From Rhyzopertha dominica (lineage: Eukaryota; Arthropoda; Insecta; Coleoptera; Bostrichidae), in the NCBI GenBank assembly GCA_025024175.1, contig QCXZ01000064.1, positions 43,917,325-43,981,324 of the forward strand: a stretch of DNA of 64,000 bases, given 5' to 3'. The notes beneath the pieces were generated by a model, which was not told the DNA's origin, searched no databases, and saw only the letters and a program-made list of their open reading frames with translations. The translations under genes were made by a program, and so were the position numbers. Shown piece after piece: positions 1 through 9,990 of the stretch (position 1 is its first letter; each line of letters starts with the position of its first letter).

Positions 1-43
1 AGGTTAACAAAATACATAGTCAGTAGTAGTTAGTGATCAACAA

Positions 44-130
44 GTCAGGCTGTTCAACAGATCAGGCTGTTCCAACAGATCTGATCAGCTGTTAGCTGTT
101 CGCGCTGTTGTCAAGAGCCTATAAAAATAG
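44..130 (+). promoter_or_regulatory. TATA box with upstream CAGGCTGTT-type repeats
   Basis: TATAAAAATAG lies at 120-130, only about 12 bp before the ATG at 142. Upstream, 44-110 carries several imperfect copies of a CAGGCTGTT / AACAGATC motif. With TATA this close, the transcript would have almost no leader, which is common in compact viral genes. The promoter role is inferred from position. Confidence 0.5.
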
Positions 131-141
131 AGGAGAGAAAA

Positions 142-823
142 ATGGATCCAGATACGGTTAATAAAATTATTCAAACGTGCAATGTAATTCGTAAAAAGTA
201 TGCTGCCTTAAAGGAGGGAAGATCCGAAGCAGAAGTTGGACCGGAACGCGTCTTTCAGCCTATTATAACACCGCTCAAGAAACTGGCTGAACTACCTCAA
301 CAAATACGACACTTTCCAGACGCGCTCGCTGGTAAATTAAAGACAGAAAAGCTCGAACCGGATACAAGCATTACATTTGGTTCGACCGACGAAATCCTCT
401 TCTTTTGACCAGGATGTTACTTCACCGTCAACATTAGTCACACCCGACATTAGTTTTCAAGACTATTCAGGCACATCTTCAGATTTTTTAGAATATAGTA
501 CCAATAAATTTATGGATTCGATAAAGCTAGATGCCAATTACGATTCTAAATACGGACCACGTTATGATTCGAAAGAGTTTCCCTGGAAAATTGGCGATTC
601 TTCCTTTGTAGTAATTGACTCGAATGCTGTAATAGATGGAAAGGTTTATCCTCTAACTCCAGGCTTGCAAGAACTTCTATTTTCTCGACATCCTTCGGAG
701 AAGCTGTTCACGGAAAATGACGTTAATTCATATATAGATATTGTTGAAACAAGTGGAGTTGCACATCGTAATTATGACAGAACGCTGCAGTATGCTGGAA
801 ACAAAAGTATAAACTTATCATGA
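142..823 (+). pseudogene. DUF8207-like protein of the virus-like element, split by a frameshift
   Basis: Two overlapping reading frames, 142-408 and about 379-823, look like one protein broken near 385-405. The first starts with a good ATG and is rich in charged helix. The second has no convincing start of its own (only TTG at 377). It ends with a conserved-looking module: a YGPRYD motif, a KIGDSSF segment, TPGLQELLF, and a C-terminal AHRNYD motif. I recall this pattern from a DUF8207 family found beside integrases in arthropod mobile elements; its function is not known. The single break could be real decay or a base error. The second frame overlaps the next ORF by ATGA. Confidence 0.5.
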
Positions 824-1038
824 GTCTTTTAAAGCGTAAACAATCTCTACCGCATACCGGTTCGGGATTAATGAATTATTCCAAAAATAAGTTGGATTAC
901 GTTTACTGGGATGACCCAAATGAATTGGTTAATAGACTGAAACTTTTACTGGCATCTCAAGAAGCAGGTCATAATAATCATAAAAAGGAAATTACCTCTA
1001 TATTGGAAGAGTTAAGGGAGGCAAACATTATCGTTTAA
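820..1038 (+). CDS. Small conserved protein of the virus-like element (72 aa)
   Basis: It starts at an ATG inside the stop of the previous frame (ATGA, 820-823), so the two are tightly coupled or were once one protein. It has a basic start, then GSGLMNY, a central YWDDPNELVNRLKLL segment and a C-terminal helix ending in ELREANIIV. I recall this DPNELVNRL / ELR.A.II pattern directly after DUF8207-type modules in arthropods, where it is usually the C-terminus of the same protein. No enzyme motif is visible, and a structural or virion-associated role is only a guess. Confidence 0.55.
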   Translation: MSLLKRKQSLPHTGSGLMNYSKNKLDYVYWDDPNELVNRLKLLLASQEAGHNNHKKEITSILEELREANIIV

Positions 1039-1054
1039 ATTGAATAAAATTTTC

Positions 1055-1471
1055 ATGTCTCGCTTCATTTCTAACATGGGTATTGATAAGTTTGGACGTG
1101 CCGTCAGCTCTGAAGGTCCACAATCTTCTCATTCAATGCCTCTTACTTTTGGATACGTACTAAGATCCGACGGGGATGATGCAGTTACTAAGGAGTTTGT
1201 TGATGACGCGTTGAATGCATTAAAAGGTGAACTGCGAAAAAACGTTTATTTCTTGGAGAAGAAATTTGAAACGCTAGTTGTTCCACCAAAAAATATATTA
1301 CATACCGGTGGTGAAACATCGAATTCTGCACATAAATCGCATTCAGATGAATTGAAAAAGCTTAAGACTGAGTTGTCTAAATCCATTATTGGTGAACAAC
1401 CGAGCAGTAAAAAAAAACACGCATTTTATAAATACGCATTATATTCGGTTTTATTGTCATTTTCCGAATAA
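1055..1471 (+). CDS. Unrecognised protein of the virus-like element (139 aa)
   Basis: The first ATG in this frame is at 1055; the frame is open from 1040 but only with TTG. It starts MSRFISNMGIDKFGR, has a central charged stretch, then a Lys/Glu-rich helical segment that may form a coiled coil, and a basic run (SSKKKHAF) before a hydrophobic C-terminus. It lies 17 bp after the previous stop and 6 bp before the integrase start. No known domain was recognised. A minor virion or DNA-binding protein is possible but unproven. Confidence 0.45.
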   Translation: MSRFISNMGIDKFGRAVSSEGPQSSHSMPLTFGYVLRSDGDDAVTKEFVDDALNALKGELRKNVYFLEKKFETLVVPPKNILHTGGETSNSAHKSHSDELKKLKTELSKSIIGEQPSSKKKHAFYKYALYSVLLSFSE

Positions 1472-1477
1472 ATCGAA

Positions 1478-2413
1478 ATGAGTAAAGTTCAACTGGTAAA
1501 CGAGCTACATACTCAGCCACGTCGAAATTTTAAGCGACGTCCAGTTATAGTGAAGGGACTTTTTGATCTCTGGCAAGCTGATTTGGTTGAAATGCAGCCG
1601 TATGCCTCCGACAATAAAGGGTTCCGTTATCTGCTGACAGTTATCGATGTGTTTTCAAAATATGCTTGGGGCATACCGGTGAAAAATAAGTCTGGAAACG
1701 AAGTGGCTAAGGCGATGGAAAGCATTTTCATTAAAGGATCATCATCATCATCACCACCACCGGCCAATCTGCAAACCGATTTAGGAACTGAATTTTACAA
1801 TATTCACTTTCAAAAGCTAATGAAGAAATATCATATAAATCATTATTCTACGTATAGTACGTTAAAAGCATCAATAGTCGAAAGGTTCAATAGAACTCTT
1901 AAAACATGGATGTGGAAGCATTTCAGTTTGAATGGTAATTACAAGTGGATAGACATTCTGCAAGATTTGATTGATAAGTATAATAATACTGTTCATCGAA
2001 CAATCAAAATGAAACCTGTCGATGTAAATAAAACCAACGAAAAGAAGCTGTTGGGTTTGGTGTACAGAAAAATTAAGACGTTTCCTTTGCCAAAGTTCAA
2101 AGTCGGCGACAAAGTCCGTATAAGCAAGTACAAACACCTTNTTGAAAAAGGTTACACTCCCAACTATACCACGAAGATTTTTGAAATTGANAAAATTAAA
2201 ATTACCGACCCTGTTACGTATATGCTCAAGGATTATCAAGGACAAACGATTCGCGGTAGCTTTTACGAACAAGAATTGTTAAAAGTCAGAAATTCTGATA
2301 TGTATCTTATTCAAAAAATATTACGCAGAAAGGNTAACAAATTATTTGTAAAATGGTTGGGTTTCTCGAATAAACATAACTCGTGGNTCGATAAATCTGA
2401 TGTTTCCAACTAA
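1478..2413 (+). CDS. DDE integrase with C-terminal chromodomain
   Basis: This is a retrovirus-type integrase of about 311 aa that would insert the element's DNA into chromosomes. The catalytic triad is readable: Asp35 (LWQADL), Asp100 (QTDLGTEF) and Glu134 (IVERFNR), giving a D-x(33)-E spacing close to the usual D-x(35)-E. After the core comes a basic SH3-like region (KFKVGDKVRI) and a C-terminal chromodomain (MYLIQKILRR to KLFVKWLGFSNKHNSW). The N-terminal HHCC zinc finger seen in retroviral integrases is absent or very short. Integrases of this form occur in Polintons/Mavericks and adintoviruses. Four codons contain N, so the frame is open but not fully resolved. Confidence 0.8.
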   Translation: MSKVQLVNELHTQPRRNFKRRPVIVKGLFDLWQADLVEMQPYASDNKGFRYLLTVIDVFSKYAWGIPVKNKSGNEVAKAMESIFIKGSSSSSPPPANLQTDLGTEFYNIHFQKLMKKYHINHYSTYSTLKASIVERFNRTLKTWMWKHFSLNGNYKWIDILQDLIDKYNNTVHRTIKMKPVDVNKTNEKKLLGLVYRKIKTFPLPKFKVGDKVRISKYKHLXEKGYTPNYTTKIFEIXKIKITDPVTYMLKDYQGQTIRGSFYEQELLKVRNSDMYLIQKILRRKXNKLFVKWLGFSNKHNSWXDKSDVSN

Positions 2414-2707
2414 AATTTGTAAATAAGTTCAAGTCAAAAACCTCTGTCGCTCGATATACAGTACGTAGTACTCGCAAACAAAAACTTGTTTTGCATCTAA
2501 AACTTTATATGATAACCTCTGACGTTTAGATAACGTCATCCTGTTTTTTTGAACCAAATAAATTTCGTAAACAGCTTCAAACAGATAACCTCTAATACTT
2601 GGAGTTAAACTGTAAACAGGGTCAAGTAGATAACCATTTTTCTTTGATAGCTTGAAACGTGTATAAACATGTAGGTGCGCTGATGGTGACGTGTGCAAAA
2701 ACAGCCT

Positions 2708-2716
2708 TATATAAGG
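2708..2716 (+). promoter_or_regulatory. Second TATA-like box of the virus-like element
   Basis: TATATAAGG about 85 bp before the ATG at 2801. It would drive the second gene group, which encodes signal-peptide proteins. Position is the only evidence. Confidence 0.3.
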
Positions 2717-2800
2717 TAAACTGCAACCGTGAAATTTTCATTAGTCAAGTTTTCTTGGGTGTTACAGCGTTAAAAATATATTTTTTTCTCTACGTGCAAC

Positions 2801-3263
2801 ATGTACCGAATCGTACTGCTTCTTGTTCTCGTTTCGCTTTACCTGTTTGCCGCGTCGACTATGCAAATTGTGAATCTATCTAGATGGCAACAAAGTAGCT
2901 CGCATGAAATTTATGGTTAACCTGCCCACCAACGAGAGTGTTCAGGTGAATTTGGCTTTCAAATTATTAACAGCCAGTCCAGCTCTGCCAGAGTTTAATA
3001 TTTCGATTCCCGCAACCAATACGTCAACACCAACAGCGTATGCTGAAAATCTCGTCTTGCGATCAACGTCGTCGTCGTCAGAAACAGATTCTGATGCAAC
3101 CGATGCATTTACCACGACAACTGAAGAAGCATTTACAGAAGCCACTTCCACAACAGAAACAGCAACCACACCCAGTGAGAAGCAGAGTGAATATCAAAGT
3201 CAGCAAACTGAGGAGTATGGTGGTCAATACAAGGAGACACTGTGGATNAACCAAAGCTCTTGA
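2801..3263 (+). pseudogene. Secreted or membrane Thr/Ser-rich protein, frameshifted
   Basis: A short frame from the ATG at 2801 to 2920 begins with a strong signal-peptide-like segment (MYRIVLLLVLVSLYLFAAS) and stops. A second frame, 2904-3263, overlaps it and contains several Asn-x-Ser/Thr sites followed by a long Ser/Thr/Glu-rich stretch, as in mucin-like linkers. They look like parts of one secreted glycoprotein separated by a frameshift. No family was recognised. An attachment or fibre protein is a guess that rests only on composition and its place in the cluster. Confidence 0.4.
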
Positions 3264-3589
3264 CTGTTGAAGAAGCGATAGAAGNTTTTCGACAAAACCT
3301 GNTCATGAAGGAACTCAAAATTGCGGGCATCTTTGAGAGCGAGCAGCCTTTTTACAGACATTTCAAATTGGAGTACGACAACGGAGATACGGTGCCAATT
3401 CGCTGTACGTATGTGGCTCATTTTGAAGATCGAAAACTGCAAATTTCCTGCTATGAATACCGTGATTTCGGCACGCATCGAATACTCTCTAACGGACAGG
3501 TGGACGATCAAGCGATGCCGCAATATGGACCAGCATATATTGATGTAAGGAGTGTAAAACAAACGTACGCCATGTCTATTTCAAAATAA
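3242..3589 (+). CDS. Unrecognised protein of the virus-like element (up to 115 aa)
   Basis: The frame is open from 3242 (GTG); the first ATG is at 3305. It has a mixed alpha/beta composition with many aromatic residues (FYRHFKLEY, CYEYRDFG, QYGPAYIDV) and no obvious membrane segment. It overlaps the end of the preceding Thr-rich frame, so it may be the C-terminal part of that protein after a second frameshift. Three Ns fall in its first 25 codons. AATAAA follows at 3664. Function unknown. Confidence 0.35.
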   Translation: MDXPKLLTVEEAIEXFRQNLXMKELKIAGIFESEQPFYRHFKLEYDNGDTVPIRCTYVAHFEDRKLQISCYEYRDFGTHRILSNGQVDDQAMPQYGPAYIDVRSVKQTYAMSISK

Positions 3590-3708
3590 ATATTCTAATG
3601 TATGTATATAGTATATTTTACAATCAATAAGCAGATGTAAAAGTGTTTCTTTGTTTCATTGCTAATAAAACCAACAAGCACTCGTTCTAAAGTGTCAGTC
3701 TGCTTAGA

Positions 3709-4089
3709 ATGGCGTTCTTAAGCACAAGTCTGCTAATTTTTGCTGCTTTAATAAATAATACGTTTATTTTACATCATGGAATTAATAACGTAGACAAGGG
3801 TTTTGTCTGCTTCAACAAGGGCAACGATTCATTTCCATATAACTGGATTACTCTAAGACCTACAGCACAAGTCAGTTTACAAGTTTTTAAAATTTCAAAC
3901 GTATCTGCTATTAACAAACAAGTTGTCGCATACAAAGTTAGACTAGTATTTCCCAACAAAAGTTACGGGGACAGCCATTGGAGAAAGGTGTTAAACGAAA
4001 CATTTATTGCTAACGAATATTCTAGTCAGGCGCTCAACACGTCGACAGAATCGCCTCATTTCACTGAAGTCTCGTTACAATTTGATTAG
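3709..4089 (+). CDS. Putative secreted protein of the virus-like element (126 aa)
   Basis: The ATG at 3709 is followed by a hydrophobic leader (MAFLSTSLLIFAALINNTF) typical of a signal peptide. The mature part has several Asn-x-Ser/Thr sites and two Cys near the start, and no second membrane segment. It follows the previous gene's AATAAA and keeps the same strand and compact spacing. I do not recognise the family. An envelope, host-derived or immune-facing role cannot be decided from sequence alone. Confidence 0.4.
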   Translation: MAFLSTSLLIFAALINNTFILHHGINNVDKGFVCFNKGNDSFPYNWITLRPTAQVSLQVFKISNVSAINKQVVAYKVRLVFPNKSYGDSHWRKVLNETFIANEYSSQALNTSTESPHFTEVSLQFD

Positions 4090-4330
4090 AAGACTGCGGT
4101 TGTTGTAATGCTCTTCGTATGCACAATAATCTCCGTATCTTATCTAACAAGATCGTTATTTGCGCACTACATGAATCAGATACAAAGACATCAGCTAAGA
4201 GACGGATGATTGGGGCGTGAATCGAGATTAACAACATATCTCTTTCTGTTCTAGAACGGCAGCTAACATTGCGGGGGAAATAAATTAGATTGATGTTTAT
4301 GTAACCCTTATGCTACCCAATAAAATTAAT

Positions 4331-5585
4331 TAGCTAGTCATTCTGGTTTTATTTCTTTCCCAGTGCGATAACCTATTCGATAACTTGCACGCGATGCGGG
4401 TCCGTTGCCCGTCAGGAGAGCGCGGGCGAGAACCAGCTCGCCCATAAGAAATTCGCCGTGAGGAACAGCTTTGCTGCTCCTCAATGCTTTTAAGATGGGA
4501 TCAAAAGTGGGTCCTCACTGGCCTAGAACACAGGTATTCCTACTGCTGTGGTGAACCTGGGTTTAGATCGAAAACAACGAATACAATACGATAAACATTT
4601 GGAGTTAGCCTTACGGCGAGAGAAAATAAAAAATTGTTGCAATAATAAATACTGCATTGTTTTTAAACCTGGATGTGGGTTTTGCGCGGTGAACATGTTC
4701 AATAATCAGGTGGGTCAGACGGTGACTGCCTAGCAATTGTAAAGGATGCCTAACGTCACAGACTAATCGAGAATGTCTAAGTCGACCGGCCACCCTGAGG
4801 AAACCACGTTTGTCAGCGAAAACAGCTAGTTGCGATACAATTTGGGCAATAATCTCTTGTTCCGAAGAGAATGAAAAATTTCAGGAAACGATTGTTGTAC
4901 AATTCTCACTAGTATGTGCAATGCATCTTGCAGATCAGCCTAAGAAAATGGGGAGCAATTTTTCTCACCGCGTCTGAGAGAATCTTCTAACATACGCTAC
5001 AATGCGTTGAATTTTATACAATGACGAAAAATGGAAACATTTAAAACAGTTGTTGATTCTTCCAAACTACCAGAAGAAAATGTTTCATGAACGACATTGG
5101 ATTGTGGAGGCCAACTGTTTCTAGAATGAGATAACCAATGGGAACCCTTCCACCACAATTCATTATTCAACAACTGACGGGTGTTTGGCCACGTGATGCG
5201 TTATCTGCTGGATTATGTTCAGATGGAACGTAATACCAACAGCTTTTAGGGATTTCTGCTTGAATGTAAGATACCCTGTTAGCTATAAATGTCTTTCATA
5301 TGAGGAGAAGCAGACAACCATGCCAGCACGATCTGCGAATCAGTCCAGGCATAAACATTGTCTATAGCGATATTGACAGAAATAACTGTTTTTAAAGTGT
5401 TAAACAAATACTTAAAATCTACAATTTCTGCTTACAAAATTCATACTTTCCTACTATCGGAAAAAACTGAAAAGATCATCAAAAATAGATTGCAACACAA
5501 ACTACCAATAACATCAACCCATTACTAATTCTGGTGTCAAATGTGCATGCATGCTCAATTGCGAGCTGGAAATCTGCTGCTATAT
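4331..5585. other. No gene recognised between the virus-like element and the LINE
   Basis: A GC-richer patch at 4370-4530 includes a small hairpin (GCGGGCGAG / CTCGCCC). The rest is decayed sequence with scattered short frames. No domain, terminal repeat or RNA gene was recognised. Confidence 0.4.
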
Positions 5586-6743
5586 TTTTAGTTAGACATA
5601 AAAAAGGCATTTGATGCAGTATGGTATAATGATCTTCTCTATAAGCTGTCTATGGTGAACTGCCCAAGCTATTTGTTGTGGATGATGAAAATGTTCCTGG
5701 AAAATAGGAAAATCAGTGTTCGAATAAATGGCATGATATCTTCACCTATTACTCCTGAGCAAGGACTGCCACAGGAGTTGCCACTGTCACCGTGGCTCTA
5801 CAATATATACTATTATGACACGGTTTTGGACAAATTACTGGAGTAACCTAACCGCCATACATATATACTTCAATTTGCGGATGATACCGCAATTTTATGT
5901 CACAGGGAAACGTTAAGTACAGCTATAGAATCTCTACTACAAAGCACATATATGATCACATATTGGCTCAATAAATGGAGACTAGAAGTTAACCCACAAA
6001 AATTTAAAATGGTTATTTTCCATCATTCCCTTAAAGATACATCACCCACGATCAGCATATACAACCACACAGTTGATCCTCAGTCAAGTGTTAGATACCT
6101 GCATCTTGGGATCACTTTGGACAGTAAAGTTAATTTTAACCAACATACCAAACAGGTTAAGGGTCAGGTCATAACAAGAGCCATGCACTTTCGCTCGTTG
6201 GCATATAGAAACAAAGGAATCAGTCTGGAAACTGCCATACATATCTACAAAATGATATGCAGACCACTTGTTGAATATGGAGACATAGTAAACAAAACAT
6301 GTAGAAGACCAGCACTCAACAACATTGAAACAGCAGAACGAACAGCCCTTAGGAAGTTGACAAAAATTAGACACCCTACGAATCCTATATACCATCCCTC
6401 AAATAATCTTCTCAATAAGCAAACAAAGATCCAACCTATCCTCTCCCGATTCAACGATTTCACCCGAAAGGCATTAGAAAGGATACTACCACTGGTTGAA
6501 CACCAAATAGTCCCTATACCAAACTTGCCCCGAAGACGCAGAAGGTTCCCAGAGAAACCTCTATACACCCTTCTGAAGGATGACGCTGATCAAATTTAAA
6601 TAACAGTCTTAATATATCCACTATGTACAAGCATTATTATTAATTAATTAATTATTAATTTTTATAGTGTATTATTTTTAAAATTGAATGGGCCGAAAGA
6701 CTTCGGTCGATAGCCCTTTGAGTTCACTCAATAAATTACTTTA
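5586..6743 (+). mobile_element. Jockey-type LINE, 3' part of ORF2 (reverse transcriptase)
   Basis: One frame runs from about 5592 to 6599 with a single in-frame TAA at 5844-5846. It encodes the palm of a non-LTR reverse transcriptase: DIKKAFDAVW (first catalytic Asp), GLPQELPLSPWLYN (a changed form of the usual QGSVLSP), then ILQFADDTAI with the catalytic Asp pair near 5874, a WLNKWRLEVNPQK motif, and the thumb and C-terminal region to 6599. The 5' half, with gag and endonuclease, is missing, as is usual for 5'-truncated LINE copies. A short 3' UTR with AATAAA leads into a (CT)n tail. Only the in-frame stop shows it is dead, so it is fairly young. Confidence 0.85.
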
Positions 6744-6776
<33 letters not shown>

Positions 6777-6793
6777 CTCTCTCTCTCTCTCTT
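6744..6793. repeat. (CT)n microsatellite at the LINE 3' end
   Basis: About 50 bp of CT repeats with two TATC interruptions, directly after the LINE 3' UTR. It may be the LINE's own simple-repeat tail rather than an independent microsatellite. Confidence 0.85.
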
Positions 6794-6873
6794 AACTAAA
6801 AGTACTGCCACACAGTGTTCGAGCCATGGCAAAGATACAATATTCAGCGACGCGACTTTGGATTTTCAACACA

Positions 6874-9800
6874 CTAAATTAGTATCAGCATCACCTGAGC
6901 TATATTCCACGCGAAAATACAATACCGTTTCATAAGTTGCCTGGAAGGCATCGCAAAAACAATGTAATTCAGTGCGAAAAGAATGTACGAACAAAAAATA
7001 TCGAGGAACTTTGAGATTTTCCAATAAATGGAACTCCATTTCCAACTGTTTATTCCAAGCGAATCGTATCTGGGTACTGGATCATCCCAACCTAACTTGC
7101 CACTCCAAAAGTGCTGCACTAAAATTTTAGCTCGTAAGATAATAGATGCCAAAAAACCCATTGGATTATGGGTTCTAGCCAATTCGGCCAAGATGTGACG
7201 TTTTGTACAAACACTTTTATGTGATGTATACGTATATGAAAAGGAGTCGGAAACGGGATACCAGCGAAGGCCTAACACTTTTACGAAACTCTGTTCTGTA
7301 CTACCAAAGTTAACAGACTGCTGGACAGATGAAGATGGAATATTCTTTAAAATGTCCGCTTTGTTGCTGCACCATATTTGAATTCCCCAGACTTTGGCAA
7401 TTTTGAAGACGAATTGCTTCTTCTAGAGAATTCGCATCTGCAACGACGTCGTCGACGAAAATGTCGGTTTTCAAGACCTTGGATGCAGAAGGAAAGCGAT
7501 GAGCTTCCCCTTCAACTAATTCTTAGTACGAATAGCAAGAAATGGACTGTTACTAACGGTGTTTAACTCGAAAATTTGGATGGGATCTTCCGGTGAAAAT
7601 CTCCACAAAATTCTGTGATAGTCTCGGTGATCAACATCAAGAAGAATTTGACGATACATTTGTTTGACAACCGAAAATCATCGAAAATTGAGTAAAACTT
7701 CGAAAATACTAGTTTGAAGTTTTGGACCGATATCGTTGAGGAAAAGGCCTACTACTCCAAGGCGTGTAGTTGTGTTATCGGGTTTCATTACGCTATGATG
7801 CGGTATGTAATAACCTGGACACGATATTTTATTTGAGAAAACAGGGATATGTGGTTTGATTGGATATAATCTTGCATGAATTCACTATATGAAACATAAA
7901 GATCGTGATCTCTCAGCAAACGCTTTTCATGCAAGTTGTAGCGCAAAGCTATTGGATACGTATCGCCCATGCCCTGGTTGTCGTGTTTAAATGGAAGTGA
8001 CACGATGAAGCAACCAGATGAGTCACGCTTAAGTGTTTCCTCTATATAGGGCTTCACATTTTACCTCATCGGAAGTCGATAAAAGCGACCCTTTTATATC
8101 TTCAAGCTCCCAAAAACGTTCCAGACATCAAGCAACATGGCAACTAAGAAAAGAAGAAGCAAGAAAACAATTCGCTTTTCCTTGTAAACCCATCCAAGTA
8201 CAATTTCAACGGCAACTAGCTGATCCTCTTTACCGAAAAACGATTCGAACCAAAAATATATGGAATTAATTCCGCTCCGATCAATATGTCTATAGGCCCG
8301 GATGTATCGCAAGAACTATTTGCTAACTTCAAGTTACTATAATGTGGCCAAAGGCTTAAATTAAGCTGCATCTTAGGTTGCGCTGAACATATTTTAGGCA
8401 GTATAATTGCTTCAACATGGAACACAGGNTCATCACTATTACATGGTTTTATGGAGCAAACGCACNCTCNATTGTTACGATTGGTAGTCATATTATTTAG
8501 ACCTTGTATAAAAACGGGTGCACGACGACGTCGTATCCTAAAGCGATGAACGCAAGCATCTGAGATAAAATTGACCATGCTTCCAGAATCGAACAAAATT
8601 CTAACCTTTTGGAAGGTTTCATGAGCATCTTTTATGAATACGAGGTATACACTTCGGCGGTTGATAATAAAACAGTGGAAAGACTGATGGAACTTGTTAA
8701 AACTTCCACCTCGGGAGAGAGAACTACAGAATGCGGTTCCTGATGCGTTGAACTTGCGCCACTAAATTGAGCGACATCAGGATTGGAGTTGCTTGACGAA
8801 GATTCTTTAGTAACTTCCGAATTATGTTCACTATTACTGAACGAATGTTTCATATGCAATAAAGTTTGGTGCGATATATTGCAAACTTTGCACAGGTTTT
8901 CACGGGACATGAAGGGCTCAAACCATTTATACAGCGCTTGTATTGTTTAACTACAATAAAATGCTCTTCTGAAGATTTTGATAAAAAGACTGGACATCTA
9001 TATGTTTACCGGGACAAATTTTACATTTAAAAGTACTAGGTACGAACGTACACGAAGGTCTGTTATTGCAGGTTGCGTGAGCGAGCTGTGACTGAATATG
9101 CCTAACTGGTTTATTATTGTCGAGTTTAAGCTCTAAAGAATATGAATTAGCTAGCTGTACTGATTCAAAACCACGGCGATATTCCTCTAGAAAGGAAAAC
9201 AATTGGTGATATGTAGGAAGGCCTACATGGCTATACTTTAATTCAAATTCAGTATGGGTTTTTGTATCTAATTTCTGAAGCAATATGTTAAATAGCAAAA
9301 AAATACCAGCTGTCCACAGGAAATTCGAGTGCACGCAAAGCAGCGAGATTTTCTCTAAATGTATCAATAAGCTTTCTTAATTCTTCTGACGTTGGCTTGA
9401 TTATCGTGGAACTATTAAATATTTCGTGATAATAGTTGCTCGCTAGGTATCTTCTATTCTGCTACCTTTCTTTAAGGTGTCGTTAGCTATAATATAATTA
9501 TTATCAGTCAATGGCAATGATTTAATCAGAAATTGGCTCTTTAACTAACTAAGTTGTTAGATAATGGAATTTTTCTGTATTTGACAATGTGTCATTAACA
9601 TGAATTAAAAATTTCCATCAAAAATAGGTAGTCTAATTTTTGGCAATTTAGGAGTAGATGGAGCTACGCTTCTATCGACTGATCGCCCAAATATTGACCT
9701 CTGTTCCCGCAAAATCTGCTCTGACACTATAAAATGCTTTATCAGTTTCACTTCTAATAGCATCATGATCTGCGAACTCCTGATCGTCTGTTAGGAAAAC

Positions 9801-9990
9801 TATAACTTCGTTATGACACTGCTTAAATTCAAGGTAAACTTTATCTATTTCCGCGGCATGAGCTTTGAATAACGGAACTAACAAATAATCAGTTTTCATT
9901 TGCCTACGTAGCACTTGTGCTTCAACTAAACGAATAAAAGCAGTTTTTCGTTCTAGAATGGCTTTGTTTAATCTTGCTTTAGCCATGATG
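6874..9990 (-). mobile_element. Decayed BEL/Pao LTR retrotransposon (gag, protease, RT)
   Basis: Read on the minus strand, the order is that of BEL/Pao. A gag start lies at 9986-9672. A BEL gag core at 9367-8951 contains LLFNILLQKLDTKTHTEFEL and Cys-rich KCKICPGKH. A second zinc-knuckle-like segment starts at 8910. An aspartic protease lies near 8596-8216, with FDSGSMVNFIS in place of the usual DSGS/DTGA motif. The start of the reverse transcriptase is at 8057-7788 (EKRLLRDHDLYVSYSEFMQDYI), and the later RT/RNase H region reads through to 6874 (VLGLRWYPVSDSFSYT). Many stops and frameshifts and several Ns show long decay. No integrase and no matching LTR pair could be identified. Confidence 0.8.

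Larger units (their letters stand above)
1..4330 (+). mobile_element. Virus-derived (Polinton/adintovirus-like) integrating element, partial
   Basis: A run of closely packed, intronless plus-strand ORFs with short gaps or a 4-bp ATGA overlap, TATA boxes just upstream, and a DDE integrase with chromodomain. This layout is unlike the spliced genes in the rest of the window and fits a large DNA transposon or integrated virus-like element. The first two ORFs resemble the DUF8207-type protein that I recall next to integrases in many arthropod genomes. No DNA polymerase B, capsid, protease or ATPase gene is visible, so the element is either truncated at the left edge or a reduced form. Neither terminal repeat could be placed. 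The right boundary is a guess, set after the AATAAA signals near 4.28-4.32 kb. Confidence 0.6.

Noticed and set aside
2429..2698. Minus-strand gene after the integrase
   Set aside because: No start context or domain; lies in the spacer that holds the second TATA box of the plus-strand cluster.
7378..7566. Plus-strand Arg-rich ORF
   Set aside because: It is antisense to the decayed BEL reverse transcriptase.
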